From the NCBI RefSeq assembly GCF_003858395.1, contig NZ_QWEV01000005.1, forward strand, positions 3,534,001 through 3,598,000: 64,000 bases of DNA, written 5' to 3'. Below, one piece after another: positions 9,043 through 17,027 of the stretch; position 1 is the stretch's first letter, and each line of letters opens with the position of its first letter. A program made the translations under genes and the position numbers. The DNA comes from Acidipila sp. EB88 (GTDB lineage Bacteria > Acidobacteriota > Terriglobia > Terriglobales > Acidobacteriaceae). The notes under the pieces are model-generated. The model did no database searches. It saw only the letters and a program-made list of their open reading frames with translations, and was not told the DNA's origin.

Positions 9043-9199
9043 TCGCGGGGGTGACAGAAGAGAGGGGCATGGCGGAGAGGTTGTTGTTGGGGCGATGGAG
9101 GTGGGTGTGCGTTCCGGCAATGGCTCGCCGAGGCGCGGGGCTTTGCGCATCTCAGTGCAGGAAGCAATGCATACACCCCGGAAAGTAGAGGAACATCGC

Positions 9200-9910
9200 A
9201 TGTCTGATTTACAGGGAACCAGCGTTACGTGGCTGGGCCATGCCACGGTGCTGGTCCAAACGGCGGGCGGCACCAACATCCTGATCGATCCGTTTATGGA
9301 GCAGAACCCCAAGTTTCCGAAGGACTACAAGCTGCCGGAGAAGCTGGACCTGATCCTGGCGACACATGGGCACTCGGACCACATTGCGGACGCGGTGCCG
9401 ACAGCGAAGAAGTATGGCGCGCCGGTGGTGGGCATGTACGAGCTGGTGGGCTGGCTCACGGGCAAGGGCGTGAAGGACACCGTCGGTATGAACTATGGCG
9501 GATCGTACACGTTGAAGGACGTGACGCTGACGATGACCGAGGCGCGGCACTCGTCGGGTATCGAGGACGACGGCAAGTTTGTGTACGGCGGCGAGCCGGC
9601 CGGGTTCGTGATCACGATCAAGGATGGCCCGGTGCTGTACCACGCGGGCGATACCTCGGTGTTCTCGGATATGCAGCTGATTCGCGAGCTGTGGAAGCCG
9701 ACGTTCGGGATGCTGCCGATCGGTGGGCACTTCACGATGGATCCGCGTGGCGCGGCACTGGCAACAAAGTTCCTGGGGCTGGATACGGTGCTACCGCTGC
9801 ACTGGGGCACGATGCCTCAACTGGCCGGAACGCCGGAGCAGCTGGAGCAGGAGCTTGGGGATGCCAAGGTCAAGGTTCTGAAGCTCAAGCCGGGCGAGAG
9901 CGTTGGGTAG
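9200..9910 (+). CDS. UPF0173 metal-dependent hydrolase (metallo-beta-lactamase fold)
   Basis: 236 residues from ATG 9200, with GAGGA five bases upstream. The N-terminal VTWLGHATVLVQT and ILIDPFMEQNP and the metal-binding ATHGHSDHIADAV (the HxHxDH motif) identify the YtkL/UPF0173 branch of the metallo-beta-lactamase superfamily. Later metal ligands appear in EARHSSG, YHAGDTSVF and PLHWGT. It is cytoplasmic; the natural substrate of the family is not known. The gene stands alone and is followed by a REP-like repeat and a terminator. Confidence 0.92.
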   Translation: MSDLQGTSVTWLGHATVLVQTAGGTNILIDPFMEQNPKFPKDYKLPEKLDLILATHGHSDHIADAVPTAKKYGAPVVGMYELVGWLTGKGVKDTVGMNYGGSYTLKDVTLTMTEARHSSGIEDDGKFVYGGEPAGFVITIKDGPVLYHAGDTSVFSDMQLIRELWKPTFGMLPIGGHFTMDPRGAALATKFLGLDTVLPLHWGTMPQLAGTPEQLEQELGDAKVKVLKLKPGESVG

Positions 9911-9924
9911 AGGCTAAAGCCATA

Positions 9925-9955
9925 CCGCCTGCGCGGCTGGCGGCCACTTCGTGGC
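9925..9955 (+). repeat. REP-like element, site 2 (single copy)
   Basis: Starts CCGCCTGCGCGGCTGGCGG and ends with the hairpin GCCAC-TTC-GTGGC. Compared with the copy at 6917 it differs by T-A to C-G in the stem, on both arms. Located just after the UPF0173 gene. Confidence 0.65.
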
Positions 9956-9976
9956 TTGTGAACTTCGAACGGCGAT

Positions 9977-10027
9977 AGCCTCCCGTTGGTCGGATCGAGA
10001 GATTCTGGCCGGCGGGAGGCTTTCGTT
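9977..10027 (+). terminator. Probable terminator after the UPF0173 gene
   Basis: AGCCTCCCG at 9977 pairs with CGGGAGGCT at 10013, with a 27-base imperfectly paired interior, and is followed by TTCGTTTT. The large loop makes it less canonical than the others in the window. Confidence 0.55.
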
Positions 10028-10073
10028 TTCTGGTACCGGCCCTACGGCAGGTGGCTCGTGCCGAGCAGGCGGT

Positions 10074-12485
10074 CTATTCGTCGCCGCGGTCGTTTTCGCG
10101 CAGGGCGCGCATGGGCATGTTGGCGGCGGCGGTGGGTACGGGCGAGCGCAGGGTGGCGACGCTGCGGCGGCCGTCGCAGCCGGTGCGGCGCAGCTCGTCG
10201 AGAATCTCTGGCTTGTTGCGGGCGTAGTCGGAGGCGAGACGGGTCAGGGCGTAGGTGACGATGTCGGAGTGATGGAGCTCGGAAAAGCCGGGGTCGCGGC
10301 TGATGTTGAGCCAGAGACGGTGCACGAGTTGCACGTCGTCGGCGTTGAGGGTGGGGGCGTGCGCGCCGAGGTGGAAGGTCTGGGCCTGGCCGTCGGGCGT
10401 AACGATGACATAAGTGAACTGCTGCTTGGGCTCGGGCAGGATCTCCCAGGCGTGGCCGATCTGGTAGGCCTGCTCGGTGGCCGTCATGGTGGAGGCAAGA
10501 CCGGAGACGACGAGCGCGACCTCAAGCGAGACGGCGGTGCGGACCAGCGCGGTGAAGATCTCGGCGGCGGGCACGACCAGCAGGGAGATGTGCTTGCCGA
10601 AGCTTTCAGCGACCGAGACGGCCTTGGTGAAGAGCATTTGTTCGTGCTCGGAGAAGCTTTGCTCGCTGGGGTCGAGGTACTCGGAGCCGCCGGTGCCGAC
10701 CATACGCGCGGTGAGCACGACGATGTCCTGCTCGTCGGTGTTGGAGCGGGCGAGCGCCCACTTGAGCGCAGAGGCGCGGGTGGGGTCGGAAAGGGTGACG
10801 AGCACGCCGCCCCGCTTGATCTGGAGGTTTTCGCGGCCGATGTCTTCTTCGTGCTCGAGCTGGAAGTGCTCCTTCATCTGCAGGGCCGTGTCGTGCTGGC
10901 GGCGGGCGTTCTGGCGCTCGGAGATGGTGAAGATGATGAAGAAGACGAGCGAGAAGACGATGCCGGAAACGGTGGCGACGGACTTGGTGAAGAGGTTGGT
11001 GACGGCGGTGGTGAGCAGCACACAGAAGACGGACAGGAGGCCGAGGGGAATCTCGCGGCCGTTGATCTTAAGGTTGATCGGGACTTTCCAGCCGCGTTCG
11101 CCCTGGTACTTCCAGCGGAGCACCAGCATGGCGAGGGCGTTGAAGGTGAAGCTCCAGATGACGCCGAAGGCGTATGCCTCGCCGAGCACGATAACGTTGC
11201 CGCGGGTGACGATGATGGTGAAGAGCTGGAGCACGGCGACAAGGTTGACGATGCGGTAGGAGGTGCCGAAGCGGCGGTGCGGCTTGCGGAACCAGTCGGA
11301 GAGCACACCGTCTTCGGCAATGCGCATGAGCACGCCGGTGGAGCCGAGCAGCGAGGTGTTGACGGCGCCCGAGAGGATCAGGAAGCCGACGACGACCACG
11401 AAGACGCGGAAGATGATGCGCAGCGTGATGGGACCGGCCATGTACATGGCGAGGCCGGAGATGATGTTGTCACGGTAGATGGGGATGCGCACCGCGTCGG
11501 GAATGATCATGACGGCGAGCAGCGAGACCAGCCCCGTGAAGGAGAAGGAGTAGATGGCAATGACGGTGGCGGCGCGCTTGAGGTTCTTGAGCTTGGGGTG
11601 CTCGATCTCGCGGTTGACCTGGGCGAGGGTTTCTTCGCCGCTCATGGCGAGCACGGAGTGTCCGAAGGCCATGATGATGCCGAAGAGGCCGAGGGTGGTG
11701 GCGAGGTGGGTGCCGGCCAGAAAGCCCAGCGCGTCGTGCGAGAAGTGGAGATTGGAGGGGATGGGCGGCGGCGGGAAGCTGGCGTGGCGGCTGAGCGCGG
11801 TGTAGATACCCCAGACGATGATGATGACCACCATGACGGTGGTGATCTTCATAACTTCGAGTGCCTTGCCGGTGGACTCCTTGATGCCCTTGATGTTCTC
11901 CCACCAGTAGAAGATGGTGACCAGCACGCAGAAGACGGCGGAGGTGCCGTCGACGGGAAGCTGGCGGGCGGCATGCGCGGACTGGAGGAGCGCGGGGGGC
12001 AGCCAGTTGTGGATGGCGCCGACCTGCAGAAGCTCATTGAGGAGCCCGGTGATGTACTGGCCGGCGGAGACGCCGGAAATGGGGCCGGTGAGGATGTAGT
12101 CAAACATCAGCGCCGAAACGCTGACCTTGGCGAAGGTGCCGCCGAGGGCCTCTTTGACCACGCGGTAAACGCCGCCGCGCGTGAACATGGAACAGCTCTC
12201 GATGTAGACCTTGCGCACGGAAAAGGCGAAGACCATGACGCCGAGGATGAACCAGGGAGCGGACTTGCCAACAGACTCTTCGGCGATGCCGCCGGCGTAA
12301 AAGGCGGAGGAGCCGAGATCATTGAGCACCACCGCGGCAGCGCGCCAGAACGAAATGAAGGTCAGCATCACGGAGGAGGCGACGACCAGGCGGACACGTG
12401 CCGAGGATCCGAGCAGCGCCGGGGCGACGTGGGTGGCGGTGGCGGCTGGGCGTGGAGGGACTGCGGTCGGGGGAGGTGCGCTCAT
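10074..12485 (-). CDS. APC-superfamily permease with C-terminal stress-protein-like domain
   Basis: 803 residues from ATG 12485. The N-terminal 500 residues hold about twelve hydrophobic segments of an amino acid-polyamine-organocation transporter (VMLTFISFWRAAAVVLNDLG, FTRGGVYRVVKEALGG, LMFDYILTGPISG, GHSVLAMSGEETLAQVNRE). After the last membrane helix a charged linker rich in Glu/Arg leads to a cytoplasmic region of roughly 250 residues (GGVLVTLSDPTRASALKWAL, ISLLVVPAAEIFTALVRTA) that looks like a universal-stress-protein fold. The substrate is unknown. The start was chosen because residues upstream are low-complexity and lie in the shadow of the separate microprotein gene. Confidence 0.85.
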   Translation of the reverse strand: MSAPPPTAVPPRPAATATHVAPALLGSSARVRLVVASSVMLTFISFWRAAAVVLNDLGSSAFYAGGIAEESVGKSAPWFILGVMVFAFSVRKVYIESCSMFTRGGVYRVVKEALGGTFAKVSVSALMFDYILTGPISGVSAGQYITGLLNELLQVGAIHNWLPPALLQSAHAARQLPVDGTSAVFCVLVTIFYWWENIKGIKESTGKALEVMKITTVMVVIIIVWGIYTALSRHASFPPPPIPSNLHFSHDALGFLAGTHLATTLGLFGIIMAFGHSVLAMSGEETLAQVNREIEHPKLKNLKRAATVIAIYSFSFTGLVSLLAVMIIPDAVRIPIYRDNIISGLAMYMAGPITLRIIFRVFVVVVGFLILSGAVNTSLLGSTGVLMRIAEDGVLSDWFRKPHRRFGTSYRIVNLVAVLQLFTIIVTRGNVIVLGEAYAFGVIWSFTFNALAMLVLRWKYQGERGWKVPINLKINGREIPLGLLSVFCVLLTTAVTNLFTKSVATVSGIVFSLVFFIIFTISERQNARRQHDTALQMKEHFQLEHEEDIGRENLQIKRGGVLVTLSDPTRASALKWALARSNTDEQDIVVLTARMVGTGGSEYLDPSEQSFSEHEQMLFTKAVSVAESFGKHISLLVVPAAEIFTALVRTAVSLEVALVVSGLASTMTATEQAYQIGHAWEILPEPKQQFTYVIVTPDGQAQTFHLGAHAPTLNADDVQLVHRLWLNISRDPGFSELHHSDIVTYALTRLASDYARNKPEILDELRRTGCDGRRSVATLRSPVPTAAANMPMRALRENDRGDE

Positions 12486-12630
12486 CGTGAGGGGTGCGCC
12501 GTGCGCAGGGGGTGGTGCGGAAGCAGGGTGGTCGAAAAGCAGTGCGGGGCCACAGTGCGCGGGCACGCGGCGTGGGCGCGGCGAGTCGCGAGCGGGCAGG
12601 CAGTGGGGAGCGGTGGGGGGTGTAGGGAAC

Positions 12631-12774
12631 TCAGAGCGACTCCGCCCTGGGCTTGCCGAAAAGCTCGCGGATGTCGGCGACGGCGGTGATGGAAACGACT
12701 GCCAGGGAGCCTGCGAGCCCGAGAAAGAACAGCGTCTCAAGCAGGTGGACACAAAAGTGAGCGAGCAGGTCCAT
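12631..12774 (-). CDS. Small membrane protein (47 residues) upstream of the APC permease
   Basis: An ATG at 12774 opens a 47-codon frame ending in TGA at 12631. The product begins MDLLAHFCVHLLE, has one strongly hydrophobic segment at about residues 10-32 (FFLGLAGSLAVVSITAV) and a short charged tail with ADIRELFGKPR. A single membrane helix followed by a charged C terminus is a coherent small protein, not random codon usage. It lies 145 bases upstream of the permease in the same direction. No clear Shine-Dalgarno is seen. Function unknown; a transporter-associated microprotein is a guess from position. Confidence 0.6.
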   Translation of the reverse strand: MDLLAHFCVHLLETLFFLGLAGSLAVVSITAVADIRELFGKPRAESL

Positions 12775-12875
12775 GTGCGGATTTTAACGCAGACCGGGCG
12801 CGCGGGGGATAGCAGTTCCTGGGTACGGCTGGATCGTGAAAATAGATATGGAGGCCCGACTGTGGTAGCCGTGCT

Positions 12876-13232
12876 TCAGGGGGCGGTGGACGGATCCGGC
12901 TGAAAGACTGCCAGTTCGTTGCCGCTGGGATCGAGAAAATGGAAGCGGCTGCCTCCCGGATAGGCGAAGAGCGGCATTGTGATGGTCGCGCCGGCGTCGC
13001 GGACGATCTGCTGCATGGCTTCGATGTGACTGGTCTCGATCATAACGAGCGGTGTGCCGGTCCGGTCGTTCTGGTTGGGATTGATGCCGCCGTCGATGCC
13101 CGCGTTCTGGAAGACGGCATAGTCTTCACCGAGTTCGAGGAAGGTCCAGCCGAATACCTGCGCGTAGAAGCGCTTGAGGGTTTGCAGGTCGGCGGTGGGG
13201 AGTTCGACGTAGGCGATCTGATTGTAGGCCAT
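12876..13232 (-). CDS. VOC-family (glyoxalase-like) protein
   Basis: 118 residues from ATG 13232. The pattern IAYVELPTADLQTLKRFYAQVFGW at the start and HFLDPSGNELAVFQPD at the end is the vicinal-oxygen-chelate fold in its single-module form, with the C-terminal glutamate that usually ligates metal. The family includes glyoxalase I, dioxygenases and resistance proteins, but small stand-alone members such as this are mostly uncharacterised. It is divergent from lnt with 166 bases between; that gap carries the -10-like hexamer for lnt and nothing else recognisable. Confidence 0.88.
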   Translation of the reverse strand: MAYNQIAYVELPTADLQTLKRFYAQVFGWTFLELGEDYAVFQNAGIDGGINPNQNDRTGTPLVMIETSHIEAMQQIVRDAGATITMPLFAYPGGSRFHFLDPSGNELAVFQPDPSTAP

Positions 13233-13382
13233 GGGACACCTGCCTGGATGGGAGGTGGATGCGGGCATCACTCTATACCCGGAACGTGGGCTTGTCTCCC
13301 GACTGTGCGTGGAGTGGATCGGGCTAATCGGCGGGATCGTGCGTACCGACAGAGGCAGAGCGGCGGGAGGGCTGTGCGGGAA

Positions 13383-13391
13383 TGGTAGTCT
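13383..13391 (+). promoter_or_regulatory. Extended -10 box immediately before lnt
   Basis: TGG-TAGTCT ends seven bases before the lnt ATG at 13399. There is no ribosome-binding site in the seven-base gap, so transcription starting at or next to the A of the start codon would yield a leaderless message. Confidence 0.4.
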
Positions 13392-13398
13392 GGCGCCG

Positions 13399-15105
13399 AT
13401 GCGCTTTGCTTTCGGTACTGCTCCTGTTTCTGCTACCGGCCCGGTGGTTGTTTCGTCGCTGGGCGTGCGGTTGGCGCTTGCGGCCTTGTCGGCGGTGCTG
13501 CTGAACTTCGCCTTCCCGGTGGCGGGACCCATGCCACCGATGCGTGCGGTGCTGAGCATGGTGGCGCTCCTGCCGATGCTGGTGGCGGTGATCGGCGCGG
13601 GCGCTGCACGGGCTGCACGGCCGCTGCGCGAGGCTGCCTTGTGCGGGTACACGACGGGCGCGCTGTGGTACGGGATGAACTGCTACTGGATTTACGCCAC
13701 GATGCACCAGTATGGCGGGCTGCCGCCGTGGGTGTCGGCGGGGATCGTGGTGCTGTTTTCGCTGATCCTGGGGCTGTACTTTGCGTTGTTCGCGCTGCTG
13801 GCGGCGTTTGTGCGCAAGGCGACTGGCCGGCTGCTGTTCGCGGCGTGCGCGGTGCCGTGCCTGTGGATCGCGGTGGAGTACCTGGCGGCGCATTTTACCT
13901 GCGTGCCGTGGGACCAGCTTGGGTACAGCCAGGTGGACAATCTTGTGCTGACGCGGCTGGCGCCGTGGACGGGAGTGTATGGGCTCTCGTGGGTGCTGGC
14001 CGGGGTCAACGCGGTGTGGCTGGGCAGTTTTTATGCGCGCACCAGGCGGAGGCAGGTGCGGTTTGCGGCGGGGGCGCTGGTGCTTACCTGCGGCCTGCAG
14101 GCGGGCTCGTTGCTGGTGCGCGCACCCGAGGTGGCCGGGGCCGAGGCGGTGCTGTTGCAGCCCAACCTCCGGGTGGGCGCGGGCACAGGGGATGAGAACG
14201 ACTGGGTGGACCGGCCCGGCGATCCCGAGTGGTCGCGGCATACGGCGGAGTACCTGCGGCTGAGCGGCACGCCGTGCACGCCGTACCTGCTGGGTATGCC
14301 GGAGCCGGTACCGATCGAGGTGCGGCGCGAGTGCTGGGGACCGGCGCGGCAGCCCACGATCGTGGCATGGCCGGAGTCGCCGTCGCCGTTTCGCGCGTGG
14401 GACCCGCGGTTTGCGCTGCTGCTGCAGCAGCTGCGGATCGAGACGCTGGCAACCACGGTGGTGGGCGCGCCTGCGGTGGGTGTGCGCAGCGAGCTGTACA
14501 ACGCCGCGGTGGTGACCCGGCCGAATGGAACGGCCGAGGGGCAGTATGCCAAGATCCACCTGGTGCCGTGGGGCGAGTATGTGCCGTTCAAGAGGTTTTT
14601 CAAGTTTGCAGGGACGCTGACGCAGAACGTGGGGCGCTTTGACCCGGGCACGGAGCGGACAGTGTTTGCGCTGCCGGATGGACACCGGATGAGCATTTTC
14701 ATCTGCTACGAGGCGGTGTTTGCGTCGGAGATCCGGCTGTTCGCAAAGAACGGCGCCGAGGTATTTGTGAATATTTCAGACGACGGCTGGTATGGCGACA
14801 CCAGCGCGCCGTGGCAGCACCTGAACATGGCGCGGATGCGGGCAATCGAAAACAACCGGTGGATCGTGCGGGATACGAACTCGGGGGTGACGGCGGCGAT
14901 CGATCCGCTGGGGCGGGTGACCGAGTCGGTAGGGCGGCACAAGCTGACCGCGCTGACGGCGGACTACGGCTACCGCACGCGGATGACCGTGTACACGCGG
15001 TGGGGCGACTGGTTCGCGTGGCTGTGTGAAATACTTTCACTCGGTGGCCTGGGCTTTGTGGGCCGCCGGTACTGGCAGGATTCTGTAGCGAAAAGACAGG
15101 TTTGA
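13399..15105 (+). CDS. lnt: Apolipoprotein N-acyltransferase Lnt
   Basis: 568 residues. The N-terminal 240 residues form the membrane part (LALAALSAVLLNFAFP, VLFSLILGLYFALFALLAAF, LWIAVEYLAAHF); the rest is a nitrilase-type domain facing the periplasm. The catalytic triad is visible as Glu326 (WPESPSP), Lys385 (AKIHLVPWGEYVPF) and Cys436 (FICYEAVF). Lnt adds the third acyl chain to the N-terminal cysteine of lipoproteins in the inner membrane, fitting the Pal and YncE-like lipoproteins elsewhere in the window. It heads a run with prfB, 44 bases downstream. The ATG at 13399 is favoured by the adjacent -10-like element. Confidence 0.95.
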   Translation: MRFAFGTAPVSATGPVVVSSLGVRLALAALSAVLLNFAFPVAGPMPPMRAVLSMVALLPMLVAVIGAGAARAARPLREAALCGYTTGALWYGMNCYWIYATMHQYGGLPPWVSAGIVVLFSLILGLYFALFALLAAFVRKATGRLLFAACAVPCLWIAVEYLAAHFTCVPWDQLGYSQVDNLVLTRLAPWTGVYGLSWVLAGVNAVWLGSFYARTRRRQVRFAAGALVLTCGLQAGSLLVRAPEVAGAEAVLLQPNLRVGAGTGDENDWVDRPGDPEWSRHTAEYLRLSGTPCTPYLLGMPEPVPIEVRRECWGPARQPTIVAWPESPSPFRAWDPRFALLLQQLRIETLATTVVGAPAVGVRSELYNAAVVTRPNGTAEGQYAKIHLVPWGEYVPFKRFFKFAGTLTQNVGRFDPGTERTVFALPDGHRMSIFICYEAVFASEIRLFAKNGAEVFVNISDDGWYGDTSAPWQHLNMARMRAIENNRWIVRDTNSGVTAAIDPLGRVTESVGRHKLTALTADYGYRTRMTVYTRWGDWFAWLCEILSLGGLGFVGRRYWQDSVAKRQV

Positions 15106-15149
15106 TTTTCTGCGGCTGCCCCTGGCAGCCGGGTATCAGGAGCGACGCG

Positions 15150-16293
15150 ATGTTGAGTGATCTGGAGTTTGCGTATACGCCGGTACGAGAGAAGATTGCC
15201 GACCTGCGGGAGTATCTTTGACCCGGACCACCTGCGGGCGCAGTTAGCTTCGATCGAGACCAAGTTGTCAGACCCTTCGATGTGGTCGAACCCCGCTGCT
15301 TCGCAGCCGATGATGCGCGAGCGTCGCAGACTGGAAGCCCTGTTGGGCGATGCGGAGGAGCTGGATCGCCGCACGGGCGATATCGCGGCGTACTTTGACC
15401 TGGCGCGCGACGACGGCACGGGCGAGATGGAAAGCGAGCTTTCCAAGGAGATCGCCGGGCTCTCGAGCTTTGGCGACAAGCTCGAAGAACGCACACTGCT
15501 GTCGGCCGAGACGGACGGGCTGAACGCCATCGTCACGGTGCACCCGGGAGCAGGCGGCACCGAGTCGCAGGACTGGGCCGAGATGCTGATGCGCATGTAC
15601 CTGCGCTGGGCCGAAAAGAGCGGTTTCAAAACCGAGATGAACGACTACCAGGATGGGGAAGAAGCGGGCATCAAGTCGGCCACGTTCACCATCTCGGGCG
15701 AGTTCGCGTTCGGACTCTTGAGCGGGGAGACGGGCGTGCACCGGCTGGTGCGGATTTCGCCGTTCGACCAGGCGAAGCGGCGGCATACCTCGTTTGCGAG
15801 CGTGTACGTATCGCCCGAGATCGATGATTCGATCGTGATCGACATCAAGCCGGACGAGCTGCGCACCGACACGTACCGTTCGGGCGGCAAGGGCGGCCAG
15901 CACGTGAACACCACGGACTCGGCGGTGCGCATTACGCACTTGCCAACCAACATCGTGGTGCAGTGCCAGAATGAGCGGTCGCAGCATAAGAATCGCGAGA
16001 AGGCGATGAAGATGTTGCGGTCGCGCCTGTACGAGTACGAGCTGGACAAGCAGAAGGACGCGAGCCGCAAGGTGGAAGACGCGAAGCTGGATATCAAGTT
16101 CGGCTCGCAGATTCGCTCGTACGTGCTGCAGCCATACCGGATTGCCAAGGATCACCGGACCAAGGTGGAAGTGGGCGACGTGGACGGGGTGCTGGACGGG
16201 TCGATCGAACCGTTTCTGCAGGGGTATCTGCGCATGCGCAGGAATGGCGCACCGGTGGAAGGCGCCGGCGCATCCGATGATCTGGAGCTTTAA
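15150..16293 (+). CDS. prfB: Peptide chain release factor 2, with programmed +1 frameshift
   Basis: Translation starts at ATG 15150 and meets TGA at 15219-15221 after 23 codons; shifting +1 at CTT-TGA-C joins it to the long frame, giving 380 residues. The slip site TATCTTTGAC is preceded by GGGAG, an internal Shine-Dalgarno three bases before CTT, which is the classical RF2 autoregulatory arrangement: when RF2 is scarce the stop is read slowly and frameshifting makes more RF2. The protein has the stop-codon recognition motif SPF (VRISPFDQ) and the catalytic GGQ loop (SGGKGGQHVNTTDSAV). It releases peptides at UGA and UAA. It is followed by a CoA-binding protein 18 bases on. Confidence 0.97.
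15207..15222 (+). promoter_or_regulatory. prfB recoding site
   Basis: Internal Shine-Dalgarno-like GGGAG, then TAT, the slippery CTT codon, the in-frame TGA and the following C. Spacing is the same as in the classical bacterial RF2 frameshift. Confidence 0.93.
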
Positions 16294-16311
16294 GAGAGCG
16301 GGTGGCAGCAG

Positions 16312-16755
16312 ATGAACGAACCGGAAACGATTGAACGGATCCTGAAGCAGACGAAAACGATTGCGGTGATTGGCCTGAGCGAGTCGCCGGGCCGGGCCAG
16401 CGCGGGCGTGAGCCGGTACCTGCAGCAGGCGGGGTACCGGGTGATCCCGGTGAATCCGCAGATTGAAAGTGCGCTGGGCGAGAAGGCGTACCCGACGCTG
16501 GACGATGCATGCAAGGCGCTCAAGGCAGAAGGCATATCGATCGACCTGGTGGACGTGTTTCGCGCATCGACGTATGTGCCGGAGATTGTGAAGGACGTGA
16601 TGCGGCTGAAGATCCCGGCGATCTGGCTGCAGCTAGGCGTGTGTCACGAGGAGGCTGCCGAGTGGGCCGAGCGTGACGGCGTGCTGACGGTGATGGATCG
16701 CTGCATTATGCAGGACCACGCCGCGTGGAAGCAGGGTGCGGGAGCGAGCCAGTGA
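16312..16755 (+). CDS. CoA-binding protein (YccU-like)
   Basis: 147 residues. A single Rossmann-like CoA-binding domain: TIAVIGLSESPGRAS near residue 17, VSRYLQQAGYRVIPVNP, then VDVFRASTYVPEIV and IPAIWLQLGVCHEEAA, with the closing MDRCIMQDH. These match the succinyl-CoA-synthetase-alpha-like domain found alone in YccU/YneT proteins, whose cellular role is unclear. The stop codon overlaps the GTG of the next gene (GTGA), so translation is likely coupled. Confidence 0.9.
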   Translation: MNEPETIERILKQTKTIAVIGLSESPGRASAGVSRYLQQAGYRVIPVNPQIESALGEKAYPTLDDACKALKAEGISIDLVDVFRASTYVPEIVKDVMRLKIPAIWLQLGVCHEEAAEWAERDGVLTVMDRCIMQDHAAWKQGAGASQ

Positions 16756-17027
16756 CGTTCACGGTGACGCATGCGCGGGCGTTCGTGGGCACGGACCTCA
16801 CAGTGCACGTGGTGGCCTCGGACAAGGATTCGATCGCGTCTGTGGCGATTGTGCTGGACGGCATGACGCTGGAAGAGCTGGAACTGGGCAGCGGCACCGA
16901 CGATTACACCCGGAGCTTTGCCGGCGTGGGTCGAGGCGAGCCCGGCATGGACCACGTGCTGGTGGTGACCGTGCTGGATGGCTCGGGTGTGACGCATGGC
17001 TCGACCACGCGATGGAGTGATCAGTGA
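16752..17027 (+). CDS. Small beta-rich protein of unknown function
   Basis: 91 residues starting at the GTG that overlaps the stop of the CoA-binding gene by GTGA; its own stop overlaps the GTG of the dsbD-like gene in the same way. The sequence (FTVTHARAFVGTDLTVHVVA, SVAIVLDGMTLEELELG, HVLVVTVLDGSGVTHGSTT) alternates hydrophobic and polar residues as in an immunoglobulin-like sandwich. There is no signal peptide. I recognise no family. The double overlap argues it is really translated and works with one of its neighbours. Confidence 0.75.
   Translation: MTFTVTHARAFVGTDLTVHVVASDKDSIASVAIVLDGMTLEELELGSGTDDYTRSFAGVGRGEPGMDHVLVVTVLDGSGVTHGSTTRWSDQ

Noticed and set aside
9951-12689. A 912-codon open frame on the plus strand opposite the APC permease
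   Set aside because: Its product is dominated by Gly/Asp/Glu/His repeats expected from the antisense of a GC-rich gene; the minus-strand frame has coherent membrane segments.
15157-15221. prfB as a pseudogene or sequencing error because of TGA at codon 24
   Set aside because: The TGA sits in the exact programmed frameshift context with an internal Shine-Dalgarno and the full-length RF2 follows.
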